Assembly (NCBI RefSeq): GCF_000783395.1
Contig: NZ_JSFK01000002.1
Coordinates: forward strand, 124,001 to 188,000
Length of the DNA stretch: 64,000 nucleotides
DNA from: Pseudomonas chlororaphis
GTDB lineage: Bacteria; Pseudomonadota; Gammaproteobacteria; Pseudomonadales; Pseudomonadaceae
Reading direction: 5' to 3'
In this document: in pieces, positions 34,865 through 46,529 of the stretch
Layout of the letters: each line of letters opens with the position of its first letter
Position numbering within the stretch: position 1 is the stretch's first letter
Made by a program: the position numbers and the translations under genes
The notes under the pieces: model-generated
What the model was told of the DNA's origin: nothing
Seen by the model: only the letters and a program-made list of their open reading frames with translations
Database searches by the model: none

Positions 34865-35755
34865 TTACGCCGCTTCCGGGCTTGGTGCGCGACGCACGTC
34901 CGGCTGCTTCCACGAATCGGCAGCGCTTTCTTCGATGGCTTGCTGGATGGCTTTCTTGCGCGCTTCTTCGGCACGGCGGCTGAAGAACCAGACCATGAAG
35001 GTCACGATCGATACCGCGAGCAGAATCAGACTGGCCACGGCATTGATCTCAGGCTTCACACCCAGACGCACCGCCGAGAACACTTCCATCGGCAGGGTCG
35101 TCGACCCCGGACCGGAGACGAAGCTCGCCAGCACCAGGTCGTCCAGCGACAGCGCGAACGACATCATGCCGCCCGCCGCCAGCGATGGCGCGATCATCGG
35201 GATGGTGATCAGGAAGAACACCTTCCACGGCCGCGCGCCCAGATCCATCGCCGCTTCTTCGATCGACAGGTCCAGCTCACGCAGACGCGCCGACACCACC
35301 ACCGCCACATACGCCGCACAGAACGTGGTGTGGGCGATCCAGATGGTGACGATGCCACGTTCCTGCGGCCAGCCGATCATCTGCGCCATGGCCACGAACA
35401 ACAGCAACAGCGACAGACCGGTGATCACTTCCGGCATCACCAGCGGCGCCGTCACCAGGCCGCCGAACAGCGTACGGCCCTTGAAGCGCGTGATGCGGGT
35501 CAGTACGAACGCCGCCAGCGTACCGAGCGCCACTGCCGCTACGGCGGTGTAGCAGGCAATTTCCAGCGAGCGCAGCACCGAACCCATCAGTTGGGTGTTG
35601 TCGAGCAACCCGACGTACCATTTGATCGACCAGCCGCCCCACACCGTTACCAGTTTCGAGGCGTTGAACGAGTAGATCACCAGGATCAGCATCGGCAGGT
35701 AGATGAACAACAGACCGATGACCAGCATCAGGCTGGAGAAACGGATGCGCTTCAT
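34865..35755 (-). CDS. spuH: polyamine ABC transporter permease
   Basis: 296 residues with about six membrane segments. The EAA loop that docks the ATPase reads [19 protein letters not shown] near residue 170. The C-terminal 50 residues are polar and cytoplasmic. The ATG overlaps the spuG stop by four bases (ATGA), indicating coupled translation. It pairs with SpuG to form the inner-membrane channel for putrescine and spermidine uptake and is the last gene of spuBCDEFGH. It equals PotI/PotC-type permeases. A family B REP pair follows the stop. Confidence 0.94.
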   Translation of the reverse strand: MKRIRFSSLMLVIGLLFIYLPMLILVIYSFNASKLVTVWGGWSIKWYVGLLDNTQLMGSVLRSLEIACYTAVAAVALGTLAAFVLTRITRFKGRTLFGGLVTAPLVMPEVITGLSLLLLFVAMAQMIGWPQERGIVTIWIAHTTFCAAYVAVVVSARLRELDLSIEEAAMDLGARPWKVFFLITIPMIAPSLAAGGMMSFALSLDDLVLASFVSGPGSTTLPMEVFSAVRLGVKPEINAVASLILLAVSIVTFMVWFFSRRAEEARKKAIQQAIEESAADSWKQPDVRRAPSPEAA

Positions 35756-36672
35756 TCTTTGCCCTCCATTTCTTTGGCCTGACTGCGGTTGAACAGAATG
35801 ATCGGCACAATCAGGATCGCCAGCATCACCACTGCCAGCGCGGATGCCACCGGCCAGTCACGGTTGTTGAAGAACTCTTGCCAGAGCACTTTACCGATCA
35901 TCAGGGTTTCCGGACCGCCGAGCAGTTCCGGGATCACGAACTCGCCGACCACCGGGATAAACACCAGCATGCAACCGGCAATAATGCCGTTCTTGGACAG
36001 CGGAATAGTGATTTTCCAGAAGCTGTTGAAGGTGCTCGAACCCAGGTCCGATGCAGCTTCCAGCAGACTGTGATCGTGCTTCACCAGGTTGGCGTACAAC
36101 GGCAGGATCATGAACGGCAGGTACGAGTAAACGACACCGATGTACACCGCCAGGTTGGTGTTGAGGATCTGCAAAGGCTCGTCGATGAAGCCCATGCTCA
36201 TCAGGAAACCGTTGAGCAACCCGTTGTTGCTGAGGATGCCCATCCACGCGTAAACGCGGATCAGGATCGCCGTCCACGTCGGCATCATGATCAGCAGCAC
36301 CAGCACCGTTTGCAGCTCTTTACGGGCGGTGGCAATGGCGTAGGCCATCGGGTAGCCGATCACCAGACAGAGGATGGTGCTGATCAGCGCCATTTTCAGC
36401 GAGCCGAGGTAAGCGGCGATATACAACTCGTCGCCCGCCAGCATTGCGTAGTTGCCCAGGTTCAGCAGCAGTTGCAGCTTCTGCTCGGCGTACGTGTAGA
36501 TCTCGGTGTACGGCGGGATGGCCACGTCGGCTTCGGCGAAGCTGATCTTCAGGACGATGAAGAACGGCAGCATGAAGAACAGGAACAGCCAGATGAACGG
36601 GACCCCGATGACCAGTTGGCGGCCATTGGGGATTATTCGGTTAATGCGGCGTTTGAATTTGCGCATGTTCAT
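35752..36672 (-). CDS. spuG: polyamine ABC transporter permease
   Basis: 306 residues from the ATG at 36672, which overlaps the spuF TGA by four bases (ATGA); an apparent GTG start 12 codons upstream lies inside spuF and was rejected. About six membrane segments; a long periplasmic loop after the first helix (EADVAIPPYTEIYTYAEQK) is typical of PotH/PotB permeases. The EAA loop is LLEAASDLGSSTFNSFW. With SpuH it builds the polyamine channel energised by SpuF and fed by SpuD and SpuE. Confidence 0.94.
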   Translation of the reverse strand: MNMRKFKRRINRIIPNGRQLVIGVPFIWLFLFFMLPFFIVLKISFAEADVAIPPYTEIYTYAEQKLQLLLNLGNYAMLAGDELYIAAYLGSLKMALISTILCLVIGYPMAYAIATARKELQTVLVLLIMMPTWTAILIRVYAWMGILSNNGLLNGFLMSMGFIDEPLQILNTNLAVYIGVVYSYLPFMILPLYANLVKHDHSLLEAASDLGSSTFNSFWKITIPLSKNGIIAGCMLVFIPVVGEFVIPELLGGPETLMIGKVLWQEFFNNRDWPVASALAVVMLAILIVPIILFNRSQAKEMEGKE

Positions 36673-37811
36673 GAGCGGAGTACCACGCCGCTGTCGTCTT
36701 CCCACCACACGTAAACCTGATCGCCCCAGGTCGGACGCGCGCCACGGCGCTCGGCATTGGCGACGAACGACTGCACCAGTTTGCCGCTCGGCAGTTCAAC
36801 GTAGAACACCGAGTGCCCGCCGAGGTAGGCGATGTCGTGGACCTTGCCGCTCGACCAGTTGTACTCGCAGGTCGGTTGGTCGGCGGTGACCAGCAGCTTC
36901 TCCGGACGGATCGCGTAAGTGACCGACTTGTCCTGCACCGAGGTACTGATGCCGTGGCCGACATAGATCTGCCGGTCGAGATCTTTACAGGTGATGGTCG
37001 CGTGGCCTTCGGCATCGTCAATCACTTCGCCTTCGAAGATGTTGACGTTGCCGATGAATTCACAGACCAGCCGGCTGGTCGGGGTTTCGTAGATGTCGAT
37101 CGGGCTGCCGATCTGGGCGATCCAGCCCAGGTGCATGATCGCAATGCGCTCGGCCATGGTCATGGCCTCTTCCTGGTCGTGGGTCACCATCACGCAAGTC
37201 ACACCGACGCGCTCGATGATTTCCACCAGTTCCAGCTGCATCTGCGAACGCAGTTTCTTGTCCAGTGCGCCCATCGGCTCATCGAGCAGCAGCAGCTTCG
37301 GCCGCTTCGCCAGCGAACGTGCCAGCGCCACACGCTGACGCTGACCACCGGACAGTTGATGCGGCTTGCGCTTGGCGTACTGGCTCATCTGCACCAGCTT
37401 GAGCATTTCGGCCACTCGCGCATCGACTTCAAACGCCGGGATCTTGTCCTGCTTGAGGCCGAAGGCGATGTTCTGCGCCACGGTCATGTGCGGGAACAAG
37501 GCGTACGACTGGAACATCATGTTGATCGGACGTTCGTACGGCGGCATGTCGGTGATGTCGACGCCGTCGAGGAAAATGCGCCCCTCCGTGGGCCGTTCGA
37601 ACCCTGCCAGCATCCGCAGCAGAGTGGATTTGCCCGATCCCGAACCGCCGAGCAGGGCGAAGATTTCGCCTTTCTTGATTTCCAGGGACACATCGTCCAC
37701 GGCAATCGTCTCGTCGAACTTCTTCGTGACCCGGTCGATTTTGACCAACACCTGTTTCGGTGTCTGGTCGCCCTCGAGGGCTTTCTTATAGGCGCCGGAG
37801 GCAACTGCCAT
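36669..37811 (-). CDS. spuF: polyamine ABC transporter ATP-binding protein
   Basis: 380 residues. Walker A is GGSGSGKSTLL near residue 56, the Q-loop is FQSYALFPHM, the signature is LSGGQRQR, Walker B is LLLLDEP, and the switch His is in MVTHDQEEAM. The C-terminal TOBE-like region after GNVNIFEGEV is the PotA/PotG regulatory domain. The gene lies 66 bp downstream of spuE and overlaps spuG. It hydrolyses ATP to drive putrescine/spermidine import. Confidence 0.95.
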   Translation of the reverse strand: MAVASGAYKKALEGDQTPKQVLVKIDRVTKKFDETIAVDDVSLEIKKGEIFALLGGSGSGKSTLLRMLAGFERPTEGRIFLDGVDITDMPPYERPINMMFQSYALFPHMTVAQNIAFGLKQDKIPAFEVDARVAEMLKLVQMSQYAKRKPHQLSGGQRQRVALARSLAKRPKLLLLDEPMGALDKKLRSQMQLELVEIIERVGVTCVMVTHDQEEAMTMAERIAIMHLGWIAQIGSPIDIYETPTSRLVCEFIGNVNIFEGEVIDDAEGHATITCKDLDRQIYVGHGISTSVQDKSVTYAIRPEKLLVTADQPTCEYNWSSGKVHDIAYLGGHSVFYVELPSGKLVQSFVANAERRGARPTWGDQVYVWWEDDSGVVLRS

Positions 37812-37877
37812 TTACGAAACTCCCAGAAAAAAACAGTGCAGTTCGCCCCGCAAGGCGAACCCAGGATAGTGTGTGCC

Positions 37878-40276
<2,399 letters not shown>

Positions 40277-40448
40277 GCGTTAATGCTCCAAATTTTTCTT
40301 TTTTGAACCACTTTGTTCAGCGGCCGAACCCGGACAACTGGAACCGCGGCTAGTCTGGCAAGATCCGAGGCGGTCTTTCAAGAAAAGACCAGCCTTTCTG
40401 ACAGCTTTGAGCGCGAGCGCCACGGCTCCCCCGCTCAAAGCCTAGCAC

Positions 40449-41813
40449 TTAGCCCTGCAACGCACTGAGGGTCAGGTCCAGACACTTGCGTGCCTTTGTA
40501 ACCAGCTCATCGATCTCGGCTTTGCTGATCACCAGCGGCGGCGCGATGATCATGGTGTCGCCCACAGCGCGCATGATCAGGCCGTTGTCGAAGCAGAACT
40601 GGCGGCAGATCATGCCGACGCCCTTGCCTTCGTAACGCTTGCGCGTGGCCTTGTCCTGCACCAGCTCGATCGCGCCCAACAGACCGACGCCGCGAACTTC
40701 ACCCACCAACGGGTGATCGTTCAGTTCCCGCAGACGTTTCTGCAAATACGGTGCCGTTTCGTTGTGCGCGTTCTCGATAATTTTTTCATCACGCAAGATG
40801 CGGATGTTTTCCAGGCCCACCGCTGCTGCCACCGGGTGACCGGAGTAAGTGAAGCCGTGATTGAAATCGCCGCCTTCATTGAGCACCGCCACCACGGAGT
40901 CGCGAACGATCAGGCCACCCATCGGGATGTAGCCGGAGGTCAGGCCTTTGGCGATGGTCATCATGTCCGGCTTGAGATCGTAGAAATCACTGCCGAACCA
41001 CTCACCGGTACGGCCGAAACCGCAGATCACTTCGTCGGCGACGAAGAGGATGTCGTACTTGGCGAGGATTTCCTTGATGCGCGGCCAGTAGCTGTCTGGC
41101 GGAATGATCACGCCTCCGGCACCCTGAATCGGCTCGGCAATAAAGGCACCGACGTTGTCGACGCCGACTTCGAGAATCTTCTCTTCCAGCTGATTGGCCG
41201 CCCAGATGCCGAACTCTTCCGGGGACATGTCGCCACCCTCGGTAAACCAGTACGGCTGCGCAATGTGGACGATACCCGGGATCGGCAAGTCGCCTTGTTC
41301 GTGCATATACGTCATGCCACCGAGGCTCGCGCCGGCCACGGTCGAACCGTGATAACCGTTCTTGCGGCTGATGATGACTTTCTTGTTTGGCTGGCCTTTG
41401 ATCGCCCAGTAGTGGCGAACCATGCGCAGCATGGTGTCGTTGCCTTCGGAACCGGAACCGGTGAAGAACACATGGTTCATGCCTTCCGGTGCCACGTCGG
41501 CGATTGCCTTGGCCAGTTCCAGCGCTGGCGGGTGCGCGGTCTGGAAGAACAGGTTGTAGTACGGCAGTTCGCGCATCTGTTTGGCGGCCGCGTCGGCCAG
41601 CTCATCGCGACCATAACCGATGGCCACACACCACAGACCGGCCATGCCGTCGAGAATCTTGTTGCCTTCGCTGTCCCACAGGTAAACGCCCTTGGCGTTG
41701 GTGATGATCCGCGGGCCTTTCTCTTTCAGCTGCTTGAAGTCGCTGAACGGGGCCAGGTGGTGATCATTGCTGAGTGCTTGCCACTCGCGGGTTTGCGGGT
41801 TGTTGCTGGTCAT
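40449..41813 (-). CDS. spuC: polyamine:pyruvate aminotransferase
   Basis: 454 residues of class III (fold-type I) PLP aminotransferase. Cofactor motifs are [15 protein letters not shown] (phosphate), [28 protein letters not shown] with the PLP-ring Asp, and the Schiff-base Lys in [17 protein letters not shown]. It transfers the amino group of putrescine or other diamines to pyruvate, giving aminobutyraldehyde and alanine. AAGGAG precedes the ATG by eight bases. It lies 56 bp downstream of spuB in the spu operon. Confidence 0.93.
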   Translation of the reverse strand: MTSNNPQTREWQALSNDHHLAPFSDFKQLKEKGPRIITNAKGVYLWDSEGNKILDGMAGLWCVAIGYGRDELADAAAKQMRELPYYNLFFQTAHPPALELAKAIADVAPEGMNHVFFTGSGSEGNDTMLRMVRHYWAIKGQPNKKVIISRKNGYHGSTVAGASLGGMTYMHEQGDLPIPGIVHIAQPYWFTEGGDMSPEEFGIWAANQLEEKILEVGVDNVGAFIAEPIQGAGGVIIPPDSYWPRIKEILAKYDILFVADEVICGFGRTGEWFGSDFYDLKPDMMTIAKGLTSGYIPMGGLIVRDSVVAVLNEGGDFNHGFTYSGHPVAAAVGLENIRILRDEKIIENAHNETAPYLQKRLRELNDHPLVGEVRGVGLLGAIELVQDKATRKRYEGKGVGMICRQFCFDNGLIMRAVGDTMIIAPPLVISKAEIDELVTKARKCLDLTLSALQG

Positions 41814-41869
41814 GCCAATTCTCCTTGTTATCGGTGAAGGCGCGGCCGGTGAGGACCGCGCCCGGCGTA

Positions 41870-43228
41870 TCAGACGGCGAAGAGCAGGTACTCACGCTCC
41901 CAGGAACTGATCACGCGCTTGAAGTTTTCATGCTCGGCCCGTTTTACCGCGACGTAGCCAGTGATGAAGGTTTTGCCCAGGTACTTCTCGATGGTCGCGC
42001 TGTTTTCCATACGTTCCAGCGCGTCTTCGATGGTCAGCGGCAGGCGCAGGTTGCGGCGCTCGTAACCACGCCCCACGACCGGCGCGCTCGGGTTGAGGCC
42101 TTCGACCATGCCGATGTAACCGCAGAGCAGGCTCGCGGCGATCGCCAGGTACGGGTTGGCGTCAGCGCCCGGCAGGCGGTTTTCGACGCGACGGTTCTGC
42201 GGGCCGGCATCCGGTACGCGCAGGCCGACGGTGCGGTTTTCTTCGCCCCACTCGACGTTCACCGGTGCCGAGGTATCCGGCAGGAAGCGGCGGAACGAGT
42301 TGACGTTCGGCGCGAACAGCGGCAGCAATTCCGGAATCAGCTTCTGCAAACCACCGATGTGGTGCAGGAACAGCTGGCTCATGGTCCCGTCTTCATTAGA
42401 GAAGACGTTTTTGCCGGTCTCGATGTCGATGATGCTCTGGTGCAAGTGCATCGCACTGCCCGGCTCGCCGGTCATCGGCTTGGCCATAAAGGTGGCGGCC
42501 ACGTCGTGCTTGAGCGCGGCTTCGCGCATGGTGCGCTTGAACACCAGGATCTGGTCGGCCAGCGACAGTGCGTCGCCGTGACGGAAGTTGATTTCCATCT
42601 GCGCCGTGCCGTCCTCGTGAATCAGCGTGTCGAGGTCCAGCTCCTGCAGCTCGCACCAGTCGTAGACGTCCTCGAACAGCGGATCGAATTCGTTCGCCGC
42701 TTCAATGGAGAACGACTGACGACCGATTTCCGGACGGCCCGAACGGCCAATCGGCGGCTGCAACGGATAGTCAGGGTCGTCGCTGCGCTTGGTCAGGTAG
42801 AACTCCATTTCCGGCGCCACGATCGGCTGCCAGCCCTTGTCGGCATAGAGTTTGAGGACTTTCTTGAGGACGTTGCGCGGCGACAGCTCAATCGGGTTGC
42901 CTTGCTTGTCGTAGGTGTCGTGGATCACTTGAGCGGTCGGCTCGATGGCCCACGGCACCATGTACACAGCGTTCTGGTCGGGGCGGCAGATCATGTCGAT
43001 GTCGGCCGGGTCGAGCAGTTCGTAATAGATGTCGTCTTCGACGTAGTCGCCGGTCACGGTCTGCAACAGCACGCTCTCGGGCAGGCGCATGCCTTTTTCG
43101 GCGATGAACTTGTTGGTCGGCGAGATCTTGCCCCGGGTGATACCGGTCAAGTCGGCGATCATGCATTCGACTTCTGTGATCTTGTGGTCTTTCAACCAAT
43201 CGGTGAGCTGGTCGAGGTTGTTACTCAT
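41870..43228 (-). CDS. spuB: gamma-glutamylpolyamine synthetase (glutamine synthetase family)
   Basis: 452 residues of the glutamine synthetase III/PuuA-like class. Family motifs are [18 protein letters not shown] (ATP/metal Glu), [30 protein letters not shown], and [33 protein letters not shown] split across the active site. It attaches glutamate to a polyamine, the first step of the gamma-glutamylation route. AGAGG stands six bases before the ATG. It is the first intact gene of the operon; upstream lies only a remnant of spuA. Its divergent paralogue spuI is 458 residues. In PAO1 nomenclature it is PauA2. Confidence 0.92.
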   Translation of the reverse strand: MSNNLDQLTDWLKDHKITEVECMIADLTGITRGKISPTNKFIAEKGMRLPESVLLQTVTGDYVEDDIYYELLDPADIDMICRPDQNAVYMVPWAIEPTAQVIHDTYDKQGNPIELSPRNVLKKVLKLYADKGWQPIVAPEMEFYLTKRSDDPDYPLQPPIGRSGRPEIGRQSFSIEAANEFDPLFEDVYDWCELQELDLDTLIHEDGTAQMEINFRHGDALSLADQILVFKRTMREAALKHDVAATFMAKPMTGEPGSAMHLHQSIIDIETGKNVFSNEDGTMSQLFLHHIGGLQKLIPELLPLFAPNVNSFRRFLPDTSAPVNVEWGEENRTVGLRVPDAGPQNRRVENRLPGADANPYLAIAASLLCGYIGMVEGLNPSAPVVGRGYERRNLRLPLTIEDALERMENSATIEKYLGKTFITGYVAVKRAEHENFKRVISSWEREYLLFAV

Positions 43229-43323
43229 AAATGCCTCTGGGCTGAGTCTCCTGACGTGATGTCAGGCAAAGTTTGACGCTGTGAGCGTCGCGTTAAAGGG
43301 GGGCTTGCTCGCGCAGTGCCGGC

Positions 43324-43680
43324 TTACGCCTGGCACCGCGCATAGACAATGAAAGAGGAGCTTACCTGCCCTTTACGCTGGCGTTGCATTTCCTGTGCAC
43401 AGTTCAAGCGTGCAGAATCGTGAGCACGGCTTGAAAGACGGCACAGGCTTTGGGAGTGAAAGAGATCTATATTGGAAGGAGACGCCATAAACGGGATGCT
43501 TCGCCGTACGTCCAGAATATCGGACGCTATGGTTTCGACTGCTGCTGACGAGAACAACGTCGATGGACCGCGAGCCTTGCTGGCTGCGCTACGGACGGAT
43601 TTGTCGCCACTGATGTGATGAGCATGCAGACCGGACTGTTGCGAGCAGTCGGTGATGCCGATTAACGGCAGGCGAGACAT
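43324..43680 (-). pseudogene. spuA: spuA remnant (N-terminal part of class I glutamine amidotransferase)
   Basis: 118 codons, ATG at 43680 to TAA at 43324. The first 38 residues (MSRLPLIGITDCSQQSGLHA, then HHISGDKSVRSAASKARG) match the start of SpuA/PuuD amidotransferases, and later islands ASPSNI and AHDSARLN match the family segments GSPSN and HDPARD at the expected spacing. After about residue 95 similarity stops. The catalytic Cys motif (GICRGFQE in the family), His and Glu are all absent; intact SpuA is about 250 residues. The remnant occupies exactly the spuA position, upstream of spuB and divergent from spuI. Between its stop and spuB lie only 95 bp. It would have hydrolysed gamma-glutamyl-GABA or similar. 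I infer gene decay with an internal deletion. Confidence 0.83.
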
Positions 43681-43958
43681 GAAGCACCCCGGTATTATTG
43701 CTGTTATGGGTTTGATCGGAGCTTAGCCTTGTTCATTTTTTTACACAACACCCCCGTAAAAAATACAACACGGCCTGCTCAAGCCCGCGGGTGCCCAGCG
43801 TCACAAGGACTAAAAACCGCCCCAAAGTGCCCCATAAATGCCCTTGCAGCGCTTTTTTAGGGCAAAAAAGGCCTCGCTTGACTTCGGCAGGCCGTTCGGG
43901 TTGACTGAAACCAGAAAAGATCAATGATTGATATTTTTAACAACAAAGGTGTTGCATC
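43681..43958. promoter_or_regulatory. divergent spuI / spuA-spuB promoter region
   Basis: 278 bp without a gene. The stretch 43720-43770 is AT-rich and has an imperfect direct repeat (TTTACACAACAC and AAATACAACAC, 18 bp apart). An RBS AAAGG lies ten bases before spuI. The published P. aeruginosa spu locus is polyamine-inducible and divergent; no specific operator could be assigned here. Confidence 0.55.
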
Positions 43959-45335
43959 ATGTCGGTACCCCCGCGTGCCGTTCAGCTTAACGAAGCGAAC
44001 GCGTTCCTTAAGGAACATCCTGAGGTTCTGTACGTTGACCTTCTGATTGCGGATATGAATGGTGTGGTGCGCGGCAAGCGCATCGAACGCACCAGCCTCC
44101 ACAAGGTTTACGAGAAAGGCATCAACCTGCCGGCCTCTCTATTTGCTCTGGATATCAACGGCTCTACGGTGGAAAGCACCGGCCTGGGCCTGGACATCGG
44201 CGACGCCGATCGTATCTGCTATCCAATCCCCGATACCCTGTGCAACGAGCCATGGCAGAAGCGCCCGACCGCGCAACTGTTGATGACCATGCACGAACTC
44301 GAAGGCGACCCTTTCTTCGCCGATCCGCGCGAAGTGCTCCGTCAAGTTGTTGCAAAGTTTGACGAGCTGGGTCTGACCATCTGCGCCGCCTTCGAACTCG
44401 AGTTCTACCTGATCGACCAGGAAAACGTGAACGGCCGTCCACAGCCGCCACGCTCGCCGATCTCCGGCAAACGACCACACTCGACGCAGGTCTACCTGAT
44501 CGACGACCTCGACGAATACGTCGACTGCCTCCAGGACATTCTGGAAGGTGCCAAAGAGCAAGGCATTCCGGCCGACGCCATCGTCAAGGAAAGTGCCCCG
44601 GCGCAGTTCGAAGTGAACCTGCACCACGTTGCCGACCCGATCAAGGCGTGCGACTACGCGGTACTGCTCAAGCGTCTGATCAAGAACATCGCCTACGACC
44701 ATGAAATGGACACCACCTTCATGGCCAAGCCGTATCCGGGCCAGGCGGGCAATGGTCTGCACGTACACATTTCGATTCTGGATAAAGAAGGCAAAAACAT
44801 TTTTGCCAGCGAGGATCCCGAGCAGAACGCCGCGCTGCGTCACGCGATCGGCGGTGTGCTCGAGACCCTGCCCGCGCAGATGGCTTTCCTCTGCCCGAAC
44901 GTCAACTCCTACCGTCGTTTCGGCGCACAGTTCTACGTGCCGAACTCGCCGTGCTGGGGCCTGGACAACCGCACCGTGGCGATTCGCGTACCGACCGGCT
45001 CTGCCGATGCCGTGCGTATCGAACACCGCGTCGCCGGTGCCGATGCCAACCCGTACCTGCTGATGGCTTCGGTACTGGCCGGCGTGCACCACGGTCTGAC
45101 CAACAAGATCGAGCCGGGCGCGCCAGTCGAAGGCAACAGCTACGAGCAGAACGAGCAAAGCCTGCCGAACAACTTGCGCGATGCCCTGCGCGAGCTGGAC
45201 GACAGCGAGGTGATGGCCAAGTACATCGATCCGAAGTACATCGATATCTTCGTCGCCTGCAAGGAAAGCGAGCTGGAGGAGTTCGAACACTCCATCTCCG
45301 ACCTTGAGTACAACTGGTATCTGCATACCGTTTAA
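43959..45335 (+). CDS. spuI: gamma-glutamylpolyamine synthetase (glutamine synthetase family)
   Basis: 458 residues, same class as spuB. Motifs: FELEFYLIDQENV, APAQFEVNLHHVADP, GNGLHVHISILDKEG, NRTVAIRVPTGSADAVRIEH, and [16 protein letters not shown]. It ligates glutamate to polyamines with ATP, opening the gamma-glutamyl route that yields GABA; PAO1 calls it PauA1. It is divergent from the spu operon and ends in a strong terminator. Conserved divergent arrangement with spuABCDEFGH supports the assignment. The downstream spu amidotransferase (spuA) needed to free GABA is missing here, so another copy would have to act. Confidence 0.93.
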   Translation: MSVPPRAVQLNEANAFLKEHPEVLYVDLLIADMNGVVRGKRIERTSLHKVYEKGINLPASLFALDINGSTVESTGLGLDIGDADRICYPIPDTLCNEPWQKRPTAQLLMTMHELEGDPFFADPREVLRQVVAKFDELGLTICAAFELEFYLIDQENVNGRPQPPRSPISGKRPHSTQVYLIDDLDEYVDCLQDILEGAKEQGIPADAIVKESAPAQFEVNLHHVADPIKACDYAVLLKRLIKNIAYDHEMDTTFMAKPYPGQAGNGLHVHISILDKEGKNIFASEDPEQNAALRHAIGGVLETLPAQMAFLCPNVNSYRRFGAQFYVPNSPCWGLDNRTVAIRVPTGSADAVRIEHRVAGADANPYLLMASVLAGVHHGLTNKIEPGAPVEGNSYEQNEQSLPNNLRDALRELDDSEVMAKYIDPKYIDIFVACKESELEEFEHSISDLEYNWYLHTV

Positions 45336-45356
45336 GCGGTTGTAGCTTCAGGAAAG

Positions 45357-45392
45357 AACGCCGTTGGCTGATTTAGCCAACGGCGTTTTTTT
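45357..45392 (+). terminator. factor-independent terminator of spuI
   Basis: A perfect 13-bp stem AACGCCGTTGGCT / AGCCAACGGCGTT with a 5-base loop is followed by a T run, 21 bp after the spuI stop. Confidence 0.94.
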
Positions 45393-45409
45393 ATGGCCGC
45401 CTGCGGCGG

Positions 45410-45503
45410 ATCGCTGGCAAGCCAGCTCCCACAGGGATTTTCTGCGCACATAAATCCCGGTTCACTGAAGATCACTGTGGGAGCTGGCTTGCCAGCGATG
45501 GCG
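45410..45503. repeat. REPIN, family A
   Basis: Inverted family A REP copies at 45410-45435 and 45475-45503 between the spuI terminator and the TetR gene. Confidence 0.9.
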
Positions 45504-45563
45504 GCCGACAAGACAACACAGGAACCGGCTCGTACAATGCCCGCTGCCCCGCAGGAGACTTCC

Positions 45564-46190
45564 ATGACGCGACCCGCCCCCGCCCGCAAACCCCGTGCCC
45601 GCAGTCAGGCGCGTATCGACTCGATACTTGATGCCGCGCGCACGCTGCTCGCCGCCGAGGGCGTGGCCAGTCTGTCGATCTACAGCGTCGCCGAACGCGC
45701 GCAGATCCCGCCCTCCTCCGTGTACCACTTTTTCGCCAGCGTCCCGGCGCTGCTAGAGGCACTGACGGCAGATGTGCACGCCGCGTTTCGCGCCTGCCTG
45801 CAAGCGCCGATCGATCACGAAGCTTTGCGTGACTGGCGTGATCTGTCGCGGCTGGTCGAGCAACGGATGTTGGAGATCTACGACGAAGACGCCGCCGCAC
45901 GGCAGTTGATCCTCGCGCAACATGGTTTGACCGAAGTCACTCAGGCTGACCGTCAGCACGACATCGAACTGGGCGACTTGATGCACAAGCTGTTCGACCA
46001 TCACTTCGAGTTGCCCAAGCTGCCGAAGGATGTCGATGTGTTCGCCCTGGCGATGGAGTTGGGCGACCGCGTGTATGCGCGTTCGGTGCAGCAGCATGGG
46101 CAGATCACGCCGCGCATGGCCGAGGAAGGGATGCGGGTGTTTGATGCCTATATCGGCCTGTATCTGCCACCTTACCTGCCCAAGCGCTGA
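45564..46190 (+). CDS. TetR/AcrR-family regulator
   Basis: 208 residues from the ATG at 45564, six bases after GGAG; the frame is open from 45393 but that part is REPIN sequence. The N-terminal helix-turn-helix is typical (ARSQARIDSILDAARTLLAA, then SIYSVAERAQIPPSSVYHFF). The rest is a helical ligand domain without recognisable ligand type. It lies between spuI and the ssu operon and is convergent with ssuF, so neither is a close operon partner. From memory a TetR gene also sits beside ssuF in P. putida, which hints at a link with sulfonate genes, but this is inference. Confidence 0.83.
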   Translation: MTRPAPARKPRARSQARIDSILDAARTLLAAEGVASLSIYSVAERAQIPPSSVYHFFASVPALLEALTADVHAAFRACLQAPIDHEALRDWRDLSRLVEQRMLEIYDEDAAARQLILAQHGLTEVTQADRQHDIELGDLMHKLFDHHFELPKLPKDVDVFALAMELGDRVYARSVQQHGQITPRMAEEGMRVFDAYIGLYLPPYLPKR

Positions 46191-46195
46191 GCCAT

Positions 46196-46227
46196 GATCG
46201 TTCCCACGCTCTGCGTGGGAACGATCG
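46196..46227. repeat. half copy of family E palindromic repeat
   Basis: GATCGTTCCCACGCTCTGCG followed by TGGGAACGATCG is a hairpin that equals one end of the complete family E element at 51151-51268. It is placed 6 bp after the TetR stop. Confidence 0.82.
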
Positions 46228-46235
46228 CCAGGCAC

Positions 46236-46276
46236 AAAAAACCCCGAAGGGCTCACGCCCTCCGGGGTTGTTTTTT
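46236..46276. terminator. bidirectional terminator between tetR and ssuF
   Basis: Stem AACCCCGAAGGGC / GCCCTCCGGGGTT with one mismatch and a TCAC loop, with an A run on one side and a T run on the other, placed between the convergent genes. It can stop transcription from either side. Confidence 0.9.
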
Positions 46277-46286
46277 ACTCACCGGC

Positions 46287-46502
46287 TTACAACTTGGCGA
46301 TCGACACCTCGGTGGATTTCACAAAGGCGATCACTTCGCTGCCGACCACCAGTTCCAGCTCTTTGACCGAGCGGGTGGTGATCACCGAAGTGACGATGCC
46401 GGAAGCGGTCTGCACGTCGATTTCCGACAGCACGTCACCGAGGACGATTTCCTTGATCGAGCCTTTGAACTGGTTACGGACGTTGATGGCTTTGATAGTC
46501 AT
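46287..46502 (-). CDS. ssuF: molybdopterin-binding (Mop/TOBE) protein of the sulfonate operon
   Basis: 71 residues, a single Mop (TOBE) domain: MTIKAINVRNQFKGSIKEIV, GDVLSEIDVQTASGIVTSVI and KELELVVGSEVIAFVKSTEV. Such molbindins bind molybdate or molybdopterin as oligomers. Placed 27 bp after ssuB at the end of the ssu operon, it equals SsuF of P. putida, which is needed for growth on sulfonates and sulfate esters for reasons not understood. The family is clear; the link with molybdenum in this organism is not shown by sequence. Confidence 0.88.
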   Translation of the reverse strand: MTIKAINVRNQFKGSIKEIVLGDVLSEIDVQTASGIVTSVITTRSVKELELVVGSEVIAFVKSTEVSIAKL

Positions 46503-46529
46503 GGCAATGATTCCTGTCGTTTGCTTGAG

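Noticed and set aside
43733..43924. A 63-codon minus-strand ORF in the spu divergent region
   Set aside because: No ribosome site, no similarity and biased composition; it lies in a promoter region.
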